DNA of 64,000 bases. Origin: Saccharum officinarum. Lineage: Eukaryota; Streptophyta; Magnoliopsida; Poales; Poaceae. A program made the translations under genes and the position numbers. The number at the start of each line of letters is the position of its first letter. Position 1 is the first letter of the stretch. The stretch lies in contig CM036215.1 of the NCBI GenBank assembly GCA_020631735.1, positions 17,510,346 through 17,574,345 of the forward strand, in the 5' to 3' direction. The notes under the pieces are model-generated. The model was not told the DNA's origin and searched no databases. It saw only the letters and a program-made list of their open reading frames with translations. Below, piece by piece: positions 36,365 to 49,129 of the stretch.

Positions 36365-36802
36365 GAGCATCTCCAAAAGTTCTGCAGTGTTTGCCAACTC
36401 ATAAATTAATATGGGGAGAAAAAAATAAGTCATCTCCAAGAGTTTCTTATATTTCTATCCCAAAATTTTTTTCTCGGCATTTTTTCCTATGACTCAGTCT
36501 CATGTTTTGTATCAGGAACTCTGAATTTGTTTCTGTACGCGTTTGAGCCCTTCCACCAGATCTTTCTCTCTTGCGCTTTTCTCACCTGGAACCCTATTTT
36601 TCTTCCTTTTTACTAGACGGGCCAGCAAACTCCGGATACACACTCCTAGGCCCCACGCATATATGCGCGCTCAGATAGATTTTTGTGAGGTTGGGAAAGA
36701 TGGGGAAGGAGGATACCAAATTATTGGAAAAGAGTTTTTTCTTATTTTGCCAAAAAAAAATTAAGGATAGGAAAGCCAGATGGCAAACTGTTGGAGATGC
36801 TC
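36365..36802. mobile_element. Tourist-like MITE (GAGCATCTCCAA family)
   Basis: The 438-bp element has ends GAGCATCTCCAAAAG and, reverse-complemented, GAGCATCTCCAACAG, and TTA on both sides (36362-36364 and 36803-36805). Confidence 0.85.
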
Positions 36803-39800
36803 TTAATCCAACAAGTTAAAAAACGTGTAAATAGACGTATAAACTTGTTGAATGCGGCGAGTGGTCACATAACATCTATGCCATTCAACGTATAGTGAGA
36901 CCGTGTGACTTGCACTCCGTGATAGCGGTCAATATTGCACTGCAACAGCCAACAGGGTGTCTTGATGCGTTTCATTCGTGGTTTTATGACGATCTCTTAA
37001 AAGTGAATGCTTTATCGCTAGCTGTGCATAAAAATATCCACATCACTTGCCATGGTGGTAAAGTACGTTGCATGACATACATGTGAGCGTAGACGACGAA
37101 TGCATTCGACAATAGTTGATGTACCTGTGCACACATTTTGTAACTTGTTGAGCCAAAGTGATACAACCATGCACACTTTTGTGTGGTGGGTGCAATTTAC
37201 TCTATGATTTTGTGATATTTGCCTACAATGCAAGACTTTTTGCCATTCCACTTGGCATATATGCTTATTATATCCATAAAACAATAGATCAAAATGTTAT
37301 ATTTTGAATTCTTATAAACCAATTAGAAAAAACAAAGTCTCGACTTTCACAAAAAAAGAAAAAACAAAGCACGGAATTGCAAGAAAAAAAAACAAATGAA
37401 AGAAAGAGCATGCTACTGTATGTGAATGCTATAGCTAGTGGGCCGTGGTCCATGTGCTTGCACAGGCCGTCAATTACTCAGCCTGACTGGACTCGGACAC
37501 GGTGTGCTGCTGGGCTAGCAGGCCGTGGCCCATCTGCGTGGACATGCCAGCAGAGTTTTTGCACGCTAGAGCGGGAGCCGGGCAGGACTATAGTCGCACC
37601 ATGCCACCACGCCAAGTGATTCGGCGAGAGAGAGAGAGAGAGTCCCTTTTTTATCTGCCTTTTGTGGTGAACTAATTTTACTTCTCAAATTTTAAAGATA
37701 GGCATTCTACGTATCATGCCTCAAAACCATTTAAGTTAGCTCCATGCCGGGTTAGGAGATGTGTTTCAAGGCGATTTCATAATTTTTATGGATATAAGAA
37801 CTGATACATATTAACATATGCAATAAGGTTTTTCGTTTCTAAGCTTCTATAAAAATTATAAAGATCGAACGATTGGGTCACGGAAAACTACTTACAAAAT
37901 ATTTACTTGTGAAAATATCTCTAGAAGCTTTCAAAAATAATATCCATCCCTAGGGAAATGAGAAAGTATTCAGAAAAAACCTAGAAACTTCCTAAACTAT
38001 TCTAATTGATGTTCAAATACGCTTTAAAAATTTTCATGTGAAAATATAAGATGCAACATTAATAAAAGATATATTTTATTTGGTTTTTATGAGAAAACCT
38101 ATGCTGATGCTGGTTGCATTTCATGTTTTTGTTGTCAAAAGTTTCCAACAGATGTTTAGACATTGATTAAAATGGTTTATGAAATTTATGGATTATTCTA
38201 GATATTTTTCATATTTTCCTAGAGATAAATCTAGTTTTTGGAAGCTTTTAGAGCTACTTTCACAAGCTCTAAATATTTTATTTGGTTTTTAATGTAGAAA
38301 CCTTATCAAGTATTTACTGGATTTTTTTAGCAATAAAACATAATGACCCCCTCCCCCTCCCATCATAAAACCCGCATCTAACCTGGTGGGAAGGTAATTG
38401 AAATAATTTTAAGAGTTGAGGAGTCACGATGTCCGGCTTTGGATTTTGAGATGGATAATGAGACCAAACCGACAGTTCTAGAGATAACATGACCTTTTGC
38501 CTCCCGGTGAGTTACAAAGTAGGGCATTGATGACGGCCTGTTTGGTTCGGTTCTTACGAAATCTGTCTGCCCATGTAGCAATATCAGATCCAAAATTGGT
38601 TACCTATGGTTGGATTGGATCTATTTGTCTAGCCTATATAGCTTTCCATTAAAAACTGTTTTAAACAAGAATTCCCAAGTTATTAAGTTCCGTTTTTCCC
38701 AATGGTTTCCTTTTTGTTGTCAAATAATCTTATATCCAAGTTCCTTTTTCTTGGTAACAATATGGGTAAAATAATTTTTTATAAGATATTAGAACTTTCA
38801 TATAAGATATAGACATAACTCCAGTAAAACTTTATATTACACTGAAGCTCATATATACTATGGACTATTTTAAAGGTAAACTCCATATATGGGTCTATCT
38901 GGATCCCTAAAATTTGTTTCTTGGATCCAAGTTACTTCTATTTGTAAATTTGGAATGAAAAATATTTTAAAACAAATATCAAATTATATATACAATGCAT
39001 TTTAAAAGTTTAAACTACAATGCCTAGAGAGAGGAGAGGGATGAATAGGCTAATCACTAATGCTTGACCCTGACTTTGTCATTTTTTTATTTTGAAAGAT
39101 ATTGATCATGAAACCTAAAACGAACACGATTGAATCTCTTCTCTACACCTAAAAGACCAAAATGTCATCGTCTACTCGGTGATATCAAGTCCCGATCCTT
39201 GCGGATATATCTGTGTCCGATACGAATCATCCTGCACTCGGAGCTCACTCGTTCGTATCCTATCCGGTCCCATTATAAAGACCGGATCAGGTGTCCGCGT
39301 CCAATACGAAGTCTTTATAGCTCATACATTCGTGTTCGAATATTGGAGATCCTCATAGTAGCAAAGATGTTGTGGTTGTGTTTCTATAATCAATTCGATT
39401 CCCTTGGCCTATTTGAGAACGCCTAAGAAAAGTTTGCTTAGATATATGGAAAAAATAAAGACTCTCTAAAGATCTGTATCATTTTTCTGGTGGAATTCAC
39501 GGACATTAGACCTAGTCTTTTTTTCTTCTTCTTAGATAACTGCAGCAACGCGCGGGAATGGAATCCTTTTTAATTGTGTACATAGAGATCACAAATTTTC
39601 CTCCGCATTCTTATTTTAATTATTATGGTATCTCAGAACCAAATATACGTTTCACCGGTGTCCATGCTCAAGAGAACTACTCAAGATCAAATATCTAACT
39701 TCTTTTAATCTTTTAGAAATATTTAAAAAATGTGCACAATATTTCTTCCGGCAAGTTAGTTTGCTTGCATGGAATACTCAACAAGGAGCCGGTCTCGCCA

Positions 39801-40480
39801 ATGCCAGGTCTGGCCATGTTCGTGCCACCTCATCGCGTTTTAAAGTGCCCGAGGGTCGGCGTGGTAGAACTAGACGCCGATGCACGAGGATTGGCGTGGA
39901 ATAACCTCATGCTGAGGTCTGGCAGGGACATGCCACGTTGGCACTGACTTGGCAAGCTTTGGCGTAACCTGACATAACACCAATACCAAGACCTCCGTGT
40001 TTTATCATTTAACGCTGAGCTTTGGGTCCATTTTTGAAAAACGTTTTTAGAGGAATCTATTTGTAGAAATAGTTTTTAGAAAAGACTAAAATGCAAAATT
40101 TTCACCCCTTAGCTAATGATAATTACTGCATCCTTGTGTTGCTACTGGTGGTGATATATAAGCCAAAGGCCCATGTCGATCCGAGTCAGCGACATAAGCA
40201 AATCCTTGGAAACTTATTACCTATACGCTATGGAACGATGTAACACACTAAAATTTGCCTTTCTTCCAATATAATTAAATTGATTTAATTATGTATTTTG
40301 TGCACATTTAAACCTAGGGAAAATACTAATTTTTTTTTTCAAAATTAAAATTCATCATAAGTCTAGCAACATGTTTATGCATTCACGCCGGTGCATCGAG
40401 GTTTTGTAGTGAGTGGTCTTTGCCAAAATTCAAAACAAATTTGAAATGGTTTTGCAAACTAGTTTTGTAATAAAAAAGGA
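36803..40480. other. Intergenic, no gene recognised
   Basis: Mostly AT-rich. There is a (GA)n tract at 37625-37642. A phrase set at 39185-39345 (GGATATATCTGTGTCCGATA, AATACGAAG) suggests a hAT-like remnant. 39730-39960 is GC-richer with an uninformative open frame. No gene is supported. Confidence 0.4.
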
Positions 40481-40906
40481 GTTTCTTTTATCTCTCCCTC
40501 TCTGCTCGGCCTAGGAGCCCAGCGTGCAGCCCACCTCCTCCTCCTCCTGCGACCCTGTTTTCCTCCTCGCGAGGCCCATTCGGGCGGGCAGCCCAAGCGC
40601 CAACTGCACGCGCCCTCCCTTCCTCTCTGGCCCTCACTGCTGATGCGGCCCCACGCTCCAGTCGCTGACGCTCGGGACCCGGCCGTCAGCATCCTGCCAC
40701 CCTTCTTCCTCCCGTGGCTGAGCCAGGCTCTGTTCGAAGGAAATCATTTGCCGTCTTCCTTCTTCGTCCGATTCAAATCGGCTTGGAATCCCTCCCCTTG
40801 CTTTCCTGGCGGCACCCCAGGGCTATAAATCCGAGCCCACCGCTCCCTCCACTTCCTTTGAGCCACATCGCAGCCACCACCGCGGTCTCGGGTGCCCCGA
40901 GCCCTA

Positions 40907-41612
40907 TATTGGAGGAATAAACTCAACTCAATTACATTGATCTGATGCCGGTGTTCTATAGAGAGTACATGGGGATACCAGAAGTTAGAAGAAACTGAAA
41001 AATAAAGAGACTACAACTCTTGATATGCTAACACCCCCAGAAGTTGGAATGCCGACACTAGCCTAGAGTGGAGACATTCAAACTGGAGCAAAACTCTGTA
41101 AAAATAGACGTAGGAAGACCCTTAGTGAACACATCCGCATATTGGGAGGTGGATGGCACATGTAAAACTCGGATTTCCCCTGTAGCAACTTTGTCCCAGA
41201 CAAAATGTAAATCAGTCTCAGCATGTTTGGTGTGCTGATGTTGCACCGGATTAGTTGAGAGATAAATTGCGCTAATGTTATCACAAAACACCACTAAGGA
41301 ACGGCGGACAGAAATGAAGCTCCTGGAGTAATTGCCGGAGCCATGATATTTCAGCCACAACATTAGCGAATGCTCTATATTCGGCCTCGCACTAGAATGG
41401 GACACAGTTTGCTGACGCTTCGAAGACCAAGAGACCAAATTGTCGCCCAAAAAGATAGCGTAACCCGAGGTGGAACGCTGAGTGTCGGGACAACCAGCCC
41501 AGTCAACTCAATTACATTGATCTGATGTGGGTGTTTTATAGAGAGTACATGGGGATACTAGGAGATAGAAGAAACTAAAAATAAAGAGACTACAACTCTT
41601 GATATGCTAACA
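40907..41612 (-). mobile_element. Deletion-derivative short-LTR Copia element
   Basis: Two direct repeats of about 110 bp (to 41033, and 41504-41612) begin TGTTAGCATATCAAG on the minus strand and flank only a C-terminal RNase H piece (41040-41500: SWSSKRQ, TNPVQHQHTKH, DVFTKGLP). A purine tract CTGGGGG precedes the left repeat, so that is the 3' LTR. The right repeat runs directly into the WAGCPD block, so most of the internal region was deleted. CCCTA flanks both sides (40902-40906 and 41613-41617). The left LTR end reads CCAATA rather than CA. It is related to 1483-2692. Confidence 0.8.
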
Positions 41613-41721
41613 CCCTAACCCTAGCTAACACCACCGCCGCCCCATCAATCTCCTTCATCGACATTCTGCCGACGCCTTAAGACCATCGCCAGGCTTCGTG
41701 TTGCGGTAGGACAGCGGCTGG

Positions 41722-41724
<3 letters not shown>

Positions 41725-41767
<43 letters not shown>
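41725..41767. repeat. (CT)n microsatellite
   Basis: About 21 uninterrupted CT units. Confidence 0.97.
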
Positions 41768-41771
<4 letters not shown>

Positions 41772-43357
41772 TGTAACGTGAGCACGAGCTCGCCGTTGAA
41801 CCTAAGCAGCCAAATCATGCATTGCGACGTCCTTGCACAACCACCATCGTCGCAGAAACCCTCATCGACTTCGCGAGAACCCCAGCAACCTCACCGTGCC
41901 ATTCTCTTGGCCATCCACGATCGGAATCGCCACCTTGGAAAACTCCGGCGAGGTCAAGCTCATGCCGCCATGGGCTCCCGTTAGGACAACACCCCAATGA
42001 CCCCATCTAACCCTAGCGTCCAAATCTGGATGAACGGCCCAAATCACACATTGACTTCGGTCAATACCGGCCAACAAAGTCAGCCTCGTCACGTTTTCAA
42101 TAGAGACCCCTTGTTTTCCCCATATCCTACCTGTAGTTCGTCAGCAGAGTCAAAATCTGATTTATTAATTTTTGTTCCAAAATCAGATTCACTATTTACA
42201 GAATTGCCATCAGAGCTCATTTTCTTCATACCTTCCGTTTTAGATTTGATTTCAGTGATTTTCGTATCTGTGTGATCATAGCAACATGTAGATTAGATTT
42301 TTAAGCTTTTCAACTTCTTTTTCTACTGATTGGTGTATTGTTCTTATTAGTTTATATTTGTTTGTTATGCATGTATGTATGGATGCTTTGTGTGGTGCTG
42401 TTTGATCTCGAGTAGATTGTGAGCTATATGTTTGTGATCCGAGAGCAGCACTTTGAAGATCAAGACCATAAGCAATACTCGGAAGAAGGCAAGTATAATA
42501 TGAGGCTCCTTAACTCCTATTCACAATTAATGCAACCATAACCGTGTGTCTAAATGAACTGCCTACAATTTACTACCTTGTTATTGTCCACCTTAAATCC
42601 TTGTTTACCTATGGGTTATGCATGTGGGTAGTTGTGTTAAGCTTGCTCTACCATAATTAAAGATCTATAATCTTGATTAATGATCTCTGCAATTGATATT
42701 AAAAGATATGTTTTAGGAACATGGAACCAAGGGCTAGAGCATTGGGTTTTTATGGTGCTCTGGTTTCTCTCCGTAAGGACTTAATCTTTAAGCGGTAACC
42801 CAGGACTTATCGTACAACCTTGAGGACTATATAGCTCTGGCCTTAGCTAAGTAACATGATCTATTCTAGTTCGTGAGCAGCTTACCAAAAAGGGCAAAAG
42901 GGGTGTACCATGATGGGTATGAGTCTCATCCCTAAGGTGTGTACTATGCCGCAAGGATGAGTGATGTTCTTGGAGATGGGGTCCATAACACTTGGGAGAT
43001 GGAATCCTTAGCAGTTGCTACTTATTAGAACAACTTGGGAAAGGCTTTGTAGTGTACCCTGCCGCACTTCCTTCATATAGGTGATATGGGCCTTGGAAAC
43101 ACTGCATATGGGAATCACAACTCATGGGTAAAGTTGTACAACCTCTGTAGAGTGTTAATTAAACTGTTATAATAACCATGCTCTTAGTCATGAGCGGCCT
43201 AGATCCTTTCTGATTAGATAGTTACTTGGATGGTTTGGGTTATGATTAAAATTGTCGATATCTCTAATCATTCACATTTGTCAGCCTAAGCATTTCTTAG
43301 TTACTCAGACTTAATAAAATAAAATGTGACCAACTAAAAGTGCTTACCACAGTTTAG

Positions 43358-43457
43358 NNNNNNNNNNNNNNNNNNNNNNNNNNNNNNNNNNNNNNNNNNN
43401 NNNNNNNNNNNNNNNNNNNNNNNNNNNNNNNNNNNNNNNNNNNNNNNNNNNNNNNNN
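43358..43457. other. Scaffold gap (100 N)
   Basis: Exactly 100 N; true size unknown. Confidence 0.99.
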
Positions 43458-43680
43458 ATTCCAATTAAAACAACATCACTAATCAATACTTCGAATGCAA
43501 CATCGCGTTCCATACAACCACTGCCAGCATACATACACTGGACTTTTATGCGTTCAAGCATCACATACACAACCAAGATTCAAAAGATCGCCAGTCTCAA
43601 GATCGAACAGGATACAACACGATACATGAAACCAAAAGAAGGCCATCGCGATAGAGCCTATCACTAACGCAAGGCAACTA

Positions 43681-44641
43681 GCCTACTCCTTAGGGCCGTC
43701 GTCGAGGTCGGAGGCGTCACCATTGCTACCATCAGTAGCGGCGTCATCGTCGACGTCCATCTGGGCGGCGTCCGGAGGAGCATACGGCCTATCCCGTTGT
43801 AGAGGCATGAAACTCTTCATGCAAGTGGCATTATACCCTTCTAGCTCCTCGACCCTCTGCCTCAGAAGGTCCCTCTCGTTCCAGGCTTCATTCCTTTCCT
43901 GCACTAGCTGTCCCATCATGCGGTCTGCATTTCTGTTGGCCTGAGTCAACGTCTTGCCCGCTGCATAGCACTCTCACCTCTCTCGAGAGCCCGTCTCGCT
44001 GCAAGCTCATGTCGGCCAACTGCTCCTGCAAGCTAGCTATAGCACGTGCGCTTCTTTCTTCTGCTTCCTTGCTTCAAAGCCGTCATTACCTCTCAAACCA
44101 GTCAAGGTCCAATAGGTATTCTCAAGACCCTGGTATGCTCTGATGGCTGCATACATGGCACTCATCGTGTGGTTGTCGCTAGCCTGTCCTTCACTTGGGC
44201 CTCTAACCAAGGCACTTCCTTGCGGCTGCACCCAAATGGCATCACGAGGATCATCTCTCGGAAAGTACCAGCCAAAGCTGCTGCCAACTCATTAGGAAAC
44301 CTGCTCATTATGTCTCGGATGACGTGAAAGGCTGCACCCTCTGCACCCTCAACTGGAGTGCGTCCTTCAAACTCCAAATGCCACCAGCCCATTCTGGCGC
44401 ATCACCAAGGGCAGACGGTGATCTCCACTATTGCAAGTCCATCCTCAGCTAGCTGGCTCTCATTCCAAGAGTACACGCTCTTGACCCTCTGGGTACCCCA
44501 CATCATGGAGCACTCTCCAAAGCAAGGTGGGCATGCCAAACTCACTTAGAAAAGTGTCCGTGCTGCGGCGCTCCCCGGGGCCATCTGGTGACGGGTGCTC
44601 TTCCACCAGTGGACTTACGGCAGTCTTCTTCGTGCGGCCAT
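43681..44641 (-). pseudogene. Tekay-element ORF1 relative, decayed: histone H3-tail-like start, unknown middle, coiled coil, acidic end
   Basis: The ATG at 44641 follows CTACAG, as in ORF1 at 63891. The next 60 bases align base for base with the H3-tail-coding start of that ORF apart from single-base losses, which break the frame. The middle (44540-44165) contains ARMGWWHLEFEGRTPVEGA and FRMILVMP-like text in pieces and is absent from the right-hand ORF1. The last 90 residues (43949-43683) contain QERNEAWNERDLLRQRVEEL, clearly related to NQRDEAWHEENVLRARQVEL at 63289-63891, then an Asp-rich tail. It sits between the PBS at 45411 and the gap, where ORF1 belongs. Function unknown. Confidence 0.75.
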
Positions 44642-45410
44642 CTGTAGCACAAGTTTTAAATTACCCGGTGAGAACATATTTTAAGTTGATGTCACTTTTA
44701 TCAAACTGGGATAATCCTTTTATAAGGGAGGAATGCATGTTATGAATGAAATGCACAGGCAGTATGATGCATGCGCGAGTCTTACGTTCTCACAAACTTA
44801 GAAAATAAAGACATCTAACGATGAATTCGGTGGCATACAACGATCTCTCATATACGTAACTAATTCGATCTACACGATAAACGCTGTTATGTACCTGCAG
44901 AAATTCATTTCAGCCCATTCCCCATGAATGCATGAAAGCAGTAAATCTACCTACACGCTCTACACGAATCCCAGATGCGTGTACAACGGTAGTAACTACC
45001 AAAAACACATCGTCCTATTGACGGCATCGCCTCAACGGACGGAACACCCACACATGCGATACTTTCATAAAAACATGTGTAAAACATGTAATTATTCTAG
45101 TATCATATAAGCACTCTCCCTAGATCGGCGGTGTATCCGATCATGCTCTCACAGCTCACACTTACCAAAGCGTAGAGGTAACTGATCCATACATTACCAC
45201 TCAATTAAGTGGCACTCATACAATAGCACGCCGTATGAGCAACGAAAGAGAAATATGGTGCAAGAACCCCAAGTTAGTACTTAAATAGCCACCTAGAGTC
45301 CTTAACTGGGCATACAGGATATGACCACTGGCACACATTTAGTTTTAAAATCACACTTTTTAAATAGAATTTTGTTTTAAATACACTTATGAACAGTAAT
45401 CACGCTAAAC
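44642..45410 (-). other. Leader of the left Tekay-type element
   Basis: Non-coding sequence between the PBS and ORF1. No open frame or structure is recognised. Confidence 0.6.
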
Positions 45411-45425
45411 CATGCTCCGATGCCA
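45411..45425 (-). promoter_or_regulatory. Primer binding site of the left Tekay-type element
   Basis: The minus strand reads TGGCATCGGAGCATG two bases after the LTR ends in TGTTACA. It resembles an initiator tRNA-Met primer site and fixes the LTR's left boundary. Confidence 0.75.
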
Positions 45426-45427
45426 GC

Positions 45428-48400
45428 TGTAACAGAACCGCCCAATTATACGAGATTAAGTAGGAAATCATCCAACGGAAGGACATTTAACAAACTTAAG
45501 CCCGTATAACCCGGTAGTCCGTGAAATCTCGACGGATTTCAAACCATTTCACATAACAGCCAAGATCGTACTAAGTTTACGGTTACCATCATAAGTTACA
45601 TAAAGTTCGTGGCATAAAATACATCGGAGTTTAAACATAGTTATTACAAACCAGGTTTGAATAAAAGTAGCGGAAGCGGTAGTTCAAATCACGCACACAC
45701 ACAACATTTTAAAATAAAGTGCCAGCTTGTGATCATCTCCAGCAAAAGCATCAGACGAGAAGTAGCGAATGACCATTGCCCATGGTCCTAGGCTTCGCCC
45801 ATTGCAGGATAGAGATAGTTGATACAATAGCCGTAGTACATCTGTCCATCTGCAACAAGTGGGAACAAAGCCCTGAGTACGAGAAGGTACTCAGCTAGAC
45901 TTACCCGTCATAAACCAGAAATAAAAGACACCAAGAATCATGATAGGCTTTCTGGGGATAGCTGACTCATTTGCAAAAGCATTTTAGCATTTAGGAAAAC
46001 CTTTACAAAAGCTTTGCATCAAGTTAAATCTTTATTAACCTGTCAACTACATTTGCACCTGTACTAAAGTAACATGTAATTAAACAGTAATGATAACCAA
46101 TGATCATTAACAACTTCCATTATGTCATAATTCATATACTGTCCAAGTGTTCCATCAATATTACTACGATGAAGTAGCTCAAGTCAAGTGTTCACTATCC
46201 AGTGAACGATGGCGATTCGAATCGATTATTAACCAGCTGGTAAGTTATTCCTCACACAAACCTCACTCACCCGCTAAAGTGAGGTGTTGGTCGCCGAGTC
46301 AACCATTCAGGTAAAGTCGCGAGCTTGCCAGGAACCACTTGTACCTGGCCGCCCGACTGCTCTTTGGCCTTATCATCGCGCCCCCGTATCCTGCCACTAC
46401 TGCTCCGGTACAGTGCGTTGCGGGCAATCCACTCGGCCCGAATAATCTCCCAGTTTCGCGGTCGGAAGGTACTTTATCCGGCCAGCTAAATGTGAGGCAT
46501 GCGTTCAACATGACCCGAGGACAACAACGACGGTCCTTAATCGACACAGACGGAAAACACTACAGTCCGAAACCCTGCAAGTTTCCGCCCGTCTCAATTT
46601 CATTTCACACTTAGTTATACCATGACTTCATAGTCATTCAAGCAGATCCAGTAACCACCTATAGCTCGCAGGTGACAGGAAATCACCCGACTTCTACTGT
46701 CTAAGCAGCTAAGCATTGACTCGACTGCGGATACCAGGGTAACAGGATATAGTATAACAAAGGTAAGCAAGTATAATGCAGCAACGTTTGCAAACAACTC
46801 CTAAACGTAATGCATCAAATTAAGTAAAGTTAATAATAAATTATTTGCAAACTGGAGAGAAATGCTCCGGGGCTTGCCTCTCTCAAAAGAGCTCGGACGG
46901 TGTTCGGGCACTCGGGAGCTCTTCACCGACCTCCTCTTCGGCTTCTGTCACTCCTGCTGCTGCACCTCGAGCTGCTCCTCTGGCTCCTTGGGTAAGACGA
47001 CTGGGTTCTCGGTTTGCGATCCTGTATGATGCAATGCGCGTAAGTGATTATGCAAACGTGCATCGAAGGAGATGAATGCAATGAATATGTTGAAATGCAA
47101 GGTAGTCAACATCATCCAAGAAACTATACACTACAAGCACATGTCATCTATTGCATTCTCTTCTACTACTAACATGTCAAGTTAACATATCTTATGAAAT
47201 GCTTCAAAGATACACCAAAGCTTTACTAATTTCTTAATCACACTTAAAGCAACACTTGCTTAAACCCTAAATAATAATAGGTTTGAATAGCAACATATAT
47301 TTCTGATGCTCCTAAAAATCTAAGAAAATTACAGTAGCATAATACTACCATAAACAGATTACCCTAAAAATTTCATGGCATTTGGATAAGTAAACTATCC
47401 TATACAAAAATTACAAGCTATAGCATAAAAATGAGCATGAAATTACTTTGTACTATGAAAAGTGTCAAACAACAGAATTAATATTTTTCCTAGTTCTTCA
47501 TAGCATACTATGACTGTACAAAAATTATCACATGCATGTTTTATACAAAGTTTGCTCTCTAGTAAATAACAAAAAATCAGCCATTAAAGGCACTTGAACT
47601 ACACCTCAACATTTTCACAGCACATGCATGAAACATATTTTTCCTAGTAAGTACATGACACAAGAAGATTGACAAACTTGGGAATCATATTTTTCTGAAG
47701 CCTATAGATTTTTCTACACATTTTTCAATTTATCAGCAATATACATGATTAAATAAAATCCTATAGAAAAGTATCTCAAAAATGACATGCAATAATGTTT
47801 CCAAGTGGATCTGATGATAAGGAACCTAGACAAATTTATCTTAACAGATTTGGAACACTTTGAGTACCCAAACATTTTCAAACCACTTCAAATTCAAATA
47901 ATAAAGAATAAATTGAAACAATTTATTCAAACGCTACTGGGCCAGCCCGAACGATTAGGCGACCCACAACTATGCGCGCACATGGCCCAAAACGGCGCAG
48001 CCCAGCTCCAGCTTCCTCTCAGCAGCGGCGACTGGCAAATGGACCGCGCGTCAGCGAGAGAAAACACGGGACGGAGGGAGACGACGCGCCGGCAGCTGCG
48101 AAATTCGCGACGGCGAGTTCTCGGTGAACCCGACGGCACCGGCATGCTCCCCACAACTATGCGCACCCATCCATACCTTCATTTCAACCTCTATCGTACC
48201 CTAGCAACGATGGCGTCAGCAACGGCGGCGACAGCGAGATCGCTGTGGCACTCCGGCGACGGTGAACTCCCATTGCCCAAACAAGCTTGATACAAGCTTC
48301 ACGAGACTACTACGGAGACGGCGACGCGTGGCATCCACGCGGCGGTGTCTTCTGAATCGGTCAGGTACTGTAGCTGCGATTCAGAGAACAAAAGGGTGAT

Positions 48401-49091
48401 TGATAGCGCCAAAAGATGATGCTCGATCTCCTAATCCATTGAGTGTTAGCGAAAGTAAGCAAAAACGAAAGTTGTACACCTACATGCCAGCTACAAAACT
48501 CATTTAAAGATCACTGTCTAATTCGCAAAGAACAGAGAGTAACATCATGTCAAAGTCGTGTTCAAGAAACTAAAAACTGGAATTTAAACTTAGAAATTTC
48601 TAAGTGTTGAAACCAACCCAAATTCTGACTTTGGGGACCATTTTGAGCATGTTGTGCACATTTTATGACTGGTCACAAAATACTTTTTGTTCCTCATATT
48701 ATTTGCTACAACTTTTTTTAGGTTTCTTAGACATGCAAACATTCTAAGTGGCACTTTTTGAACAGTCAAACCAAAACAATCCTAGGTCAAAACAAGTCAA
48801 ACCATGATTTGAAATCTTAATCAGGCAAAATGATCAACATGAACATTGTTCCTAATGACTTTCTAAGCATAGCTAAGATGTTTAATAATGTTTTTAGCCA
48901 TACCACACATTGGTCGTACAATAATTAAGCACTAAAGTACTGAAACGATGAAAAAACAATTGAAATGATACTCTTGTTTCAAAGTCACGTTTCCCGTGTT
49001 TCAAGTGATATATGCTCATGAATGGATGAATGACGTGCATGATCAGGAAATGCAAGTGCAATTAGGCAAGACTAACACCAGGGGTGTTACA
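45428..49091 (-). repeat. Tekay-type Gypsy LTR (3664 bp) shared by two internal regions
   Basis: On the minus strand it starts TGTAACACCCCTGG (49091) and ends GGCGGTTCTGTTACA (45428); the termini TGTAACA/TGTTACA are inverted repeats. Polypurine tract and pol lie on its right, PBS and ORF1 on its left. It is therefore the 3' LTR of the 49101-64000 element and the 5' LTR of the 43458-45425 element. Open frames inside it (for example 47805-48290) are not genes. Confidence 0.88.
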
Positions 49092-49100
49092 GCGTTACAG

Positions 49101-49112
49101 CCCTCCCCCCTT
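49101..49112 (-). promoter_or_regulatory. Polypurine tract
   Basis: The minus strand reads AAGGGGGGAGGG nine bases before the LTR start, in the normal place for priming plus-strand synthesis. Confidence 0.8.
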
Positions 49113-49129
49113 ATAAAAATCTCATCCGA

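Larger units (their letters stand above)
40481..43357 (+). repeat. Probable Gypsy LTR/leader sequence, cut by gap
   Basis: A GC-rich segment with a GGCTATAAATC TATA-like box near 40820, then CCCTAACCCTAGC, then a long AT-rich, non-coding stretch with phrases such as GTATGAGTCTCATCCCTAAG, is the layout of long grass Gypsy LTRs in plus orientation. No terminus or primer site is resolved; the right side enters the N gap. A Copia derivative is inserted at 40907. Confidence 0.5.

Noticed and set aside
39130..39426. 98-codon open frame
   Set aside because: Its repeated ATACGAA/TATCCG text resembles a hAT-like repeat rather than a protein.
47805..48290. 161-codon open frame
   Set aside because: Lies inside a defined Gypsy LTR; no protein similarity seen.
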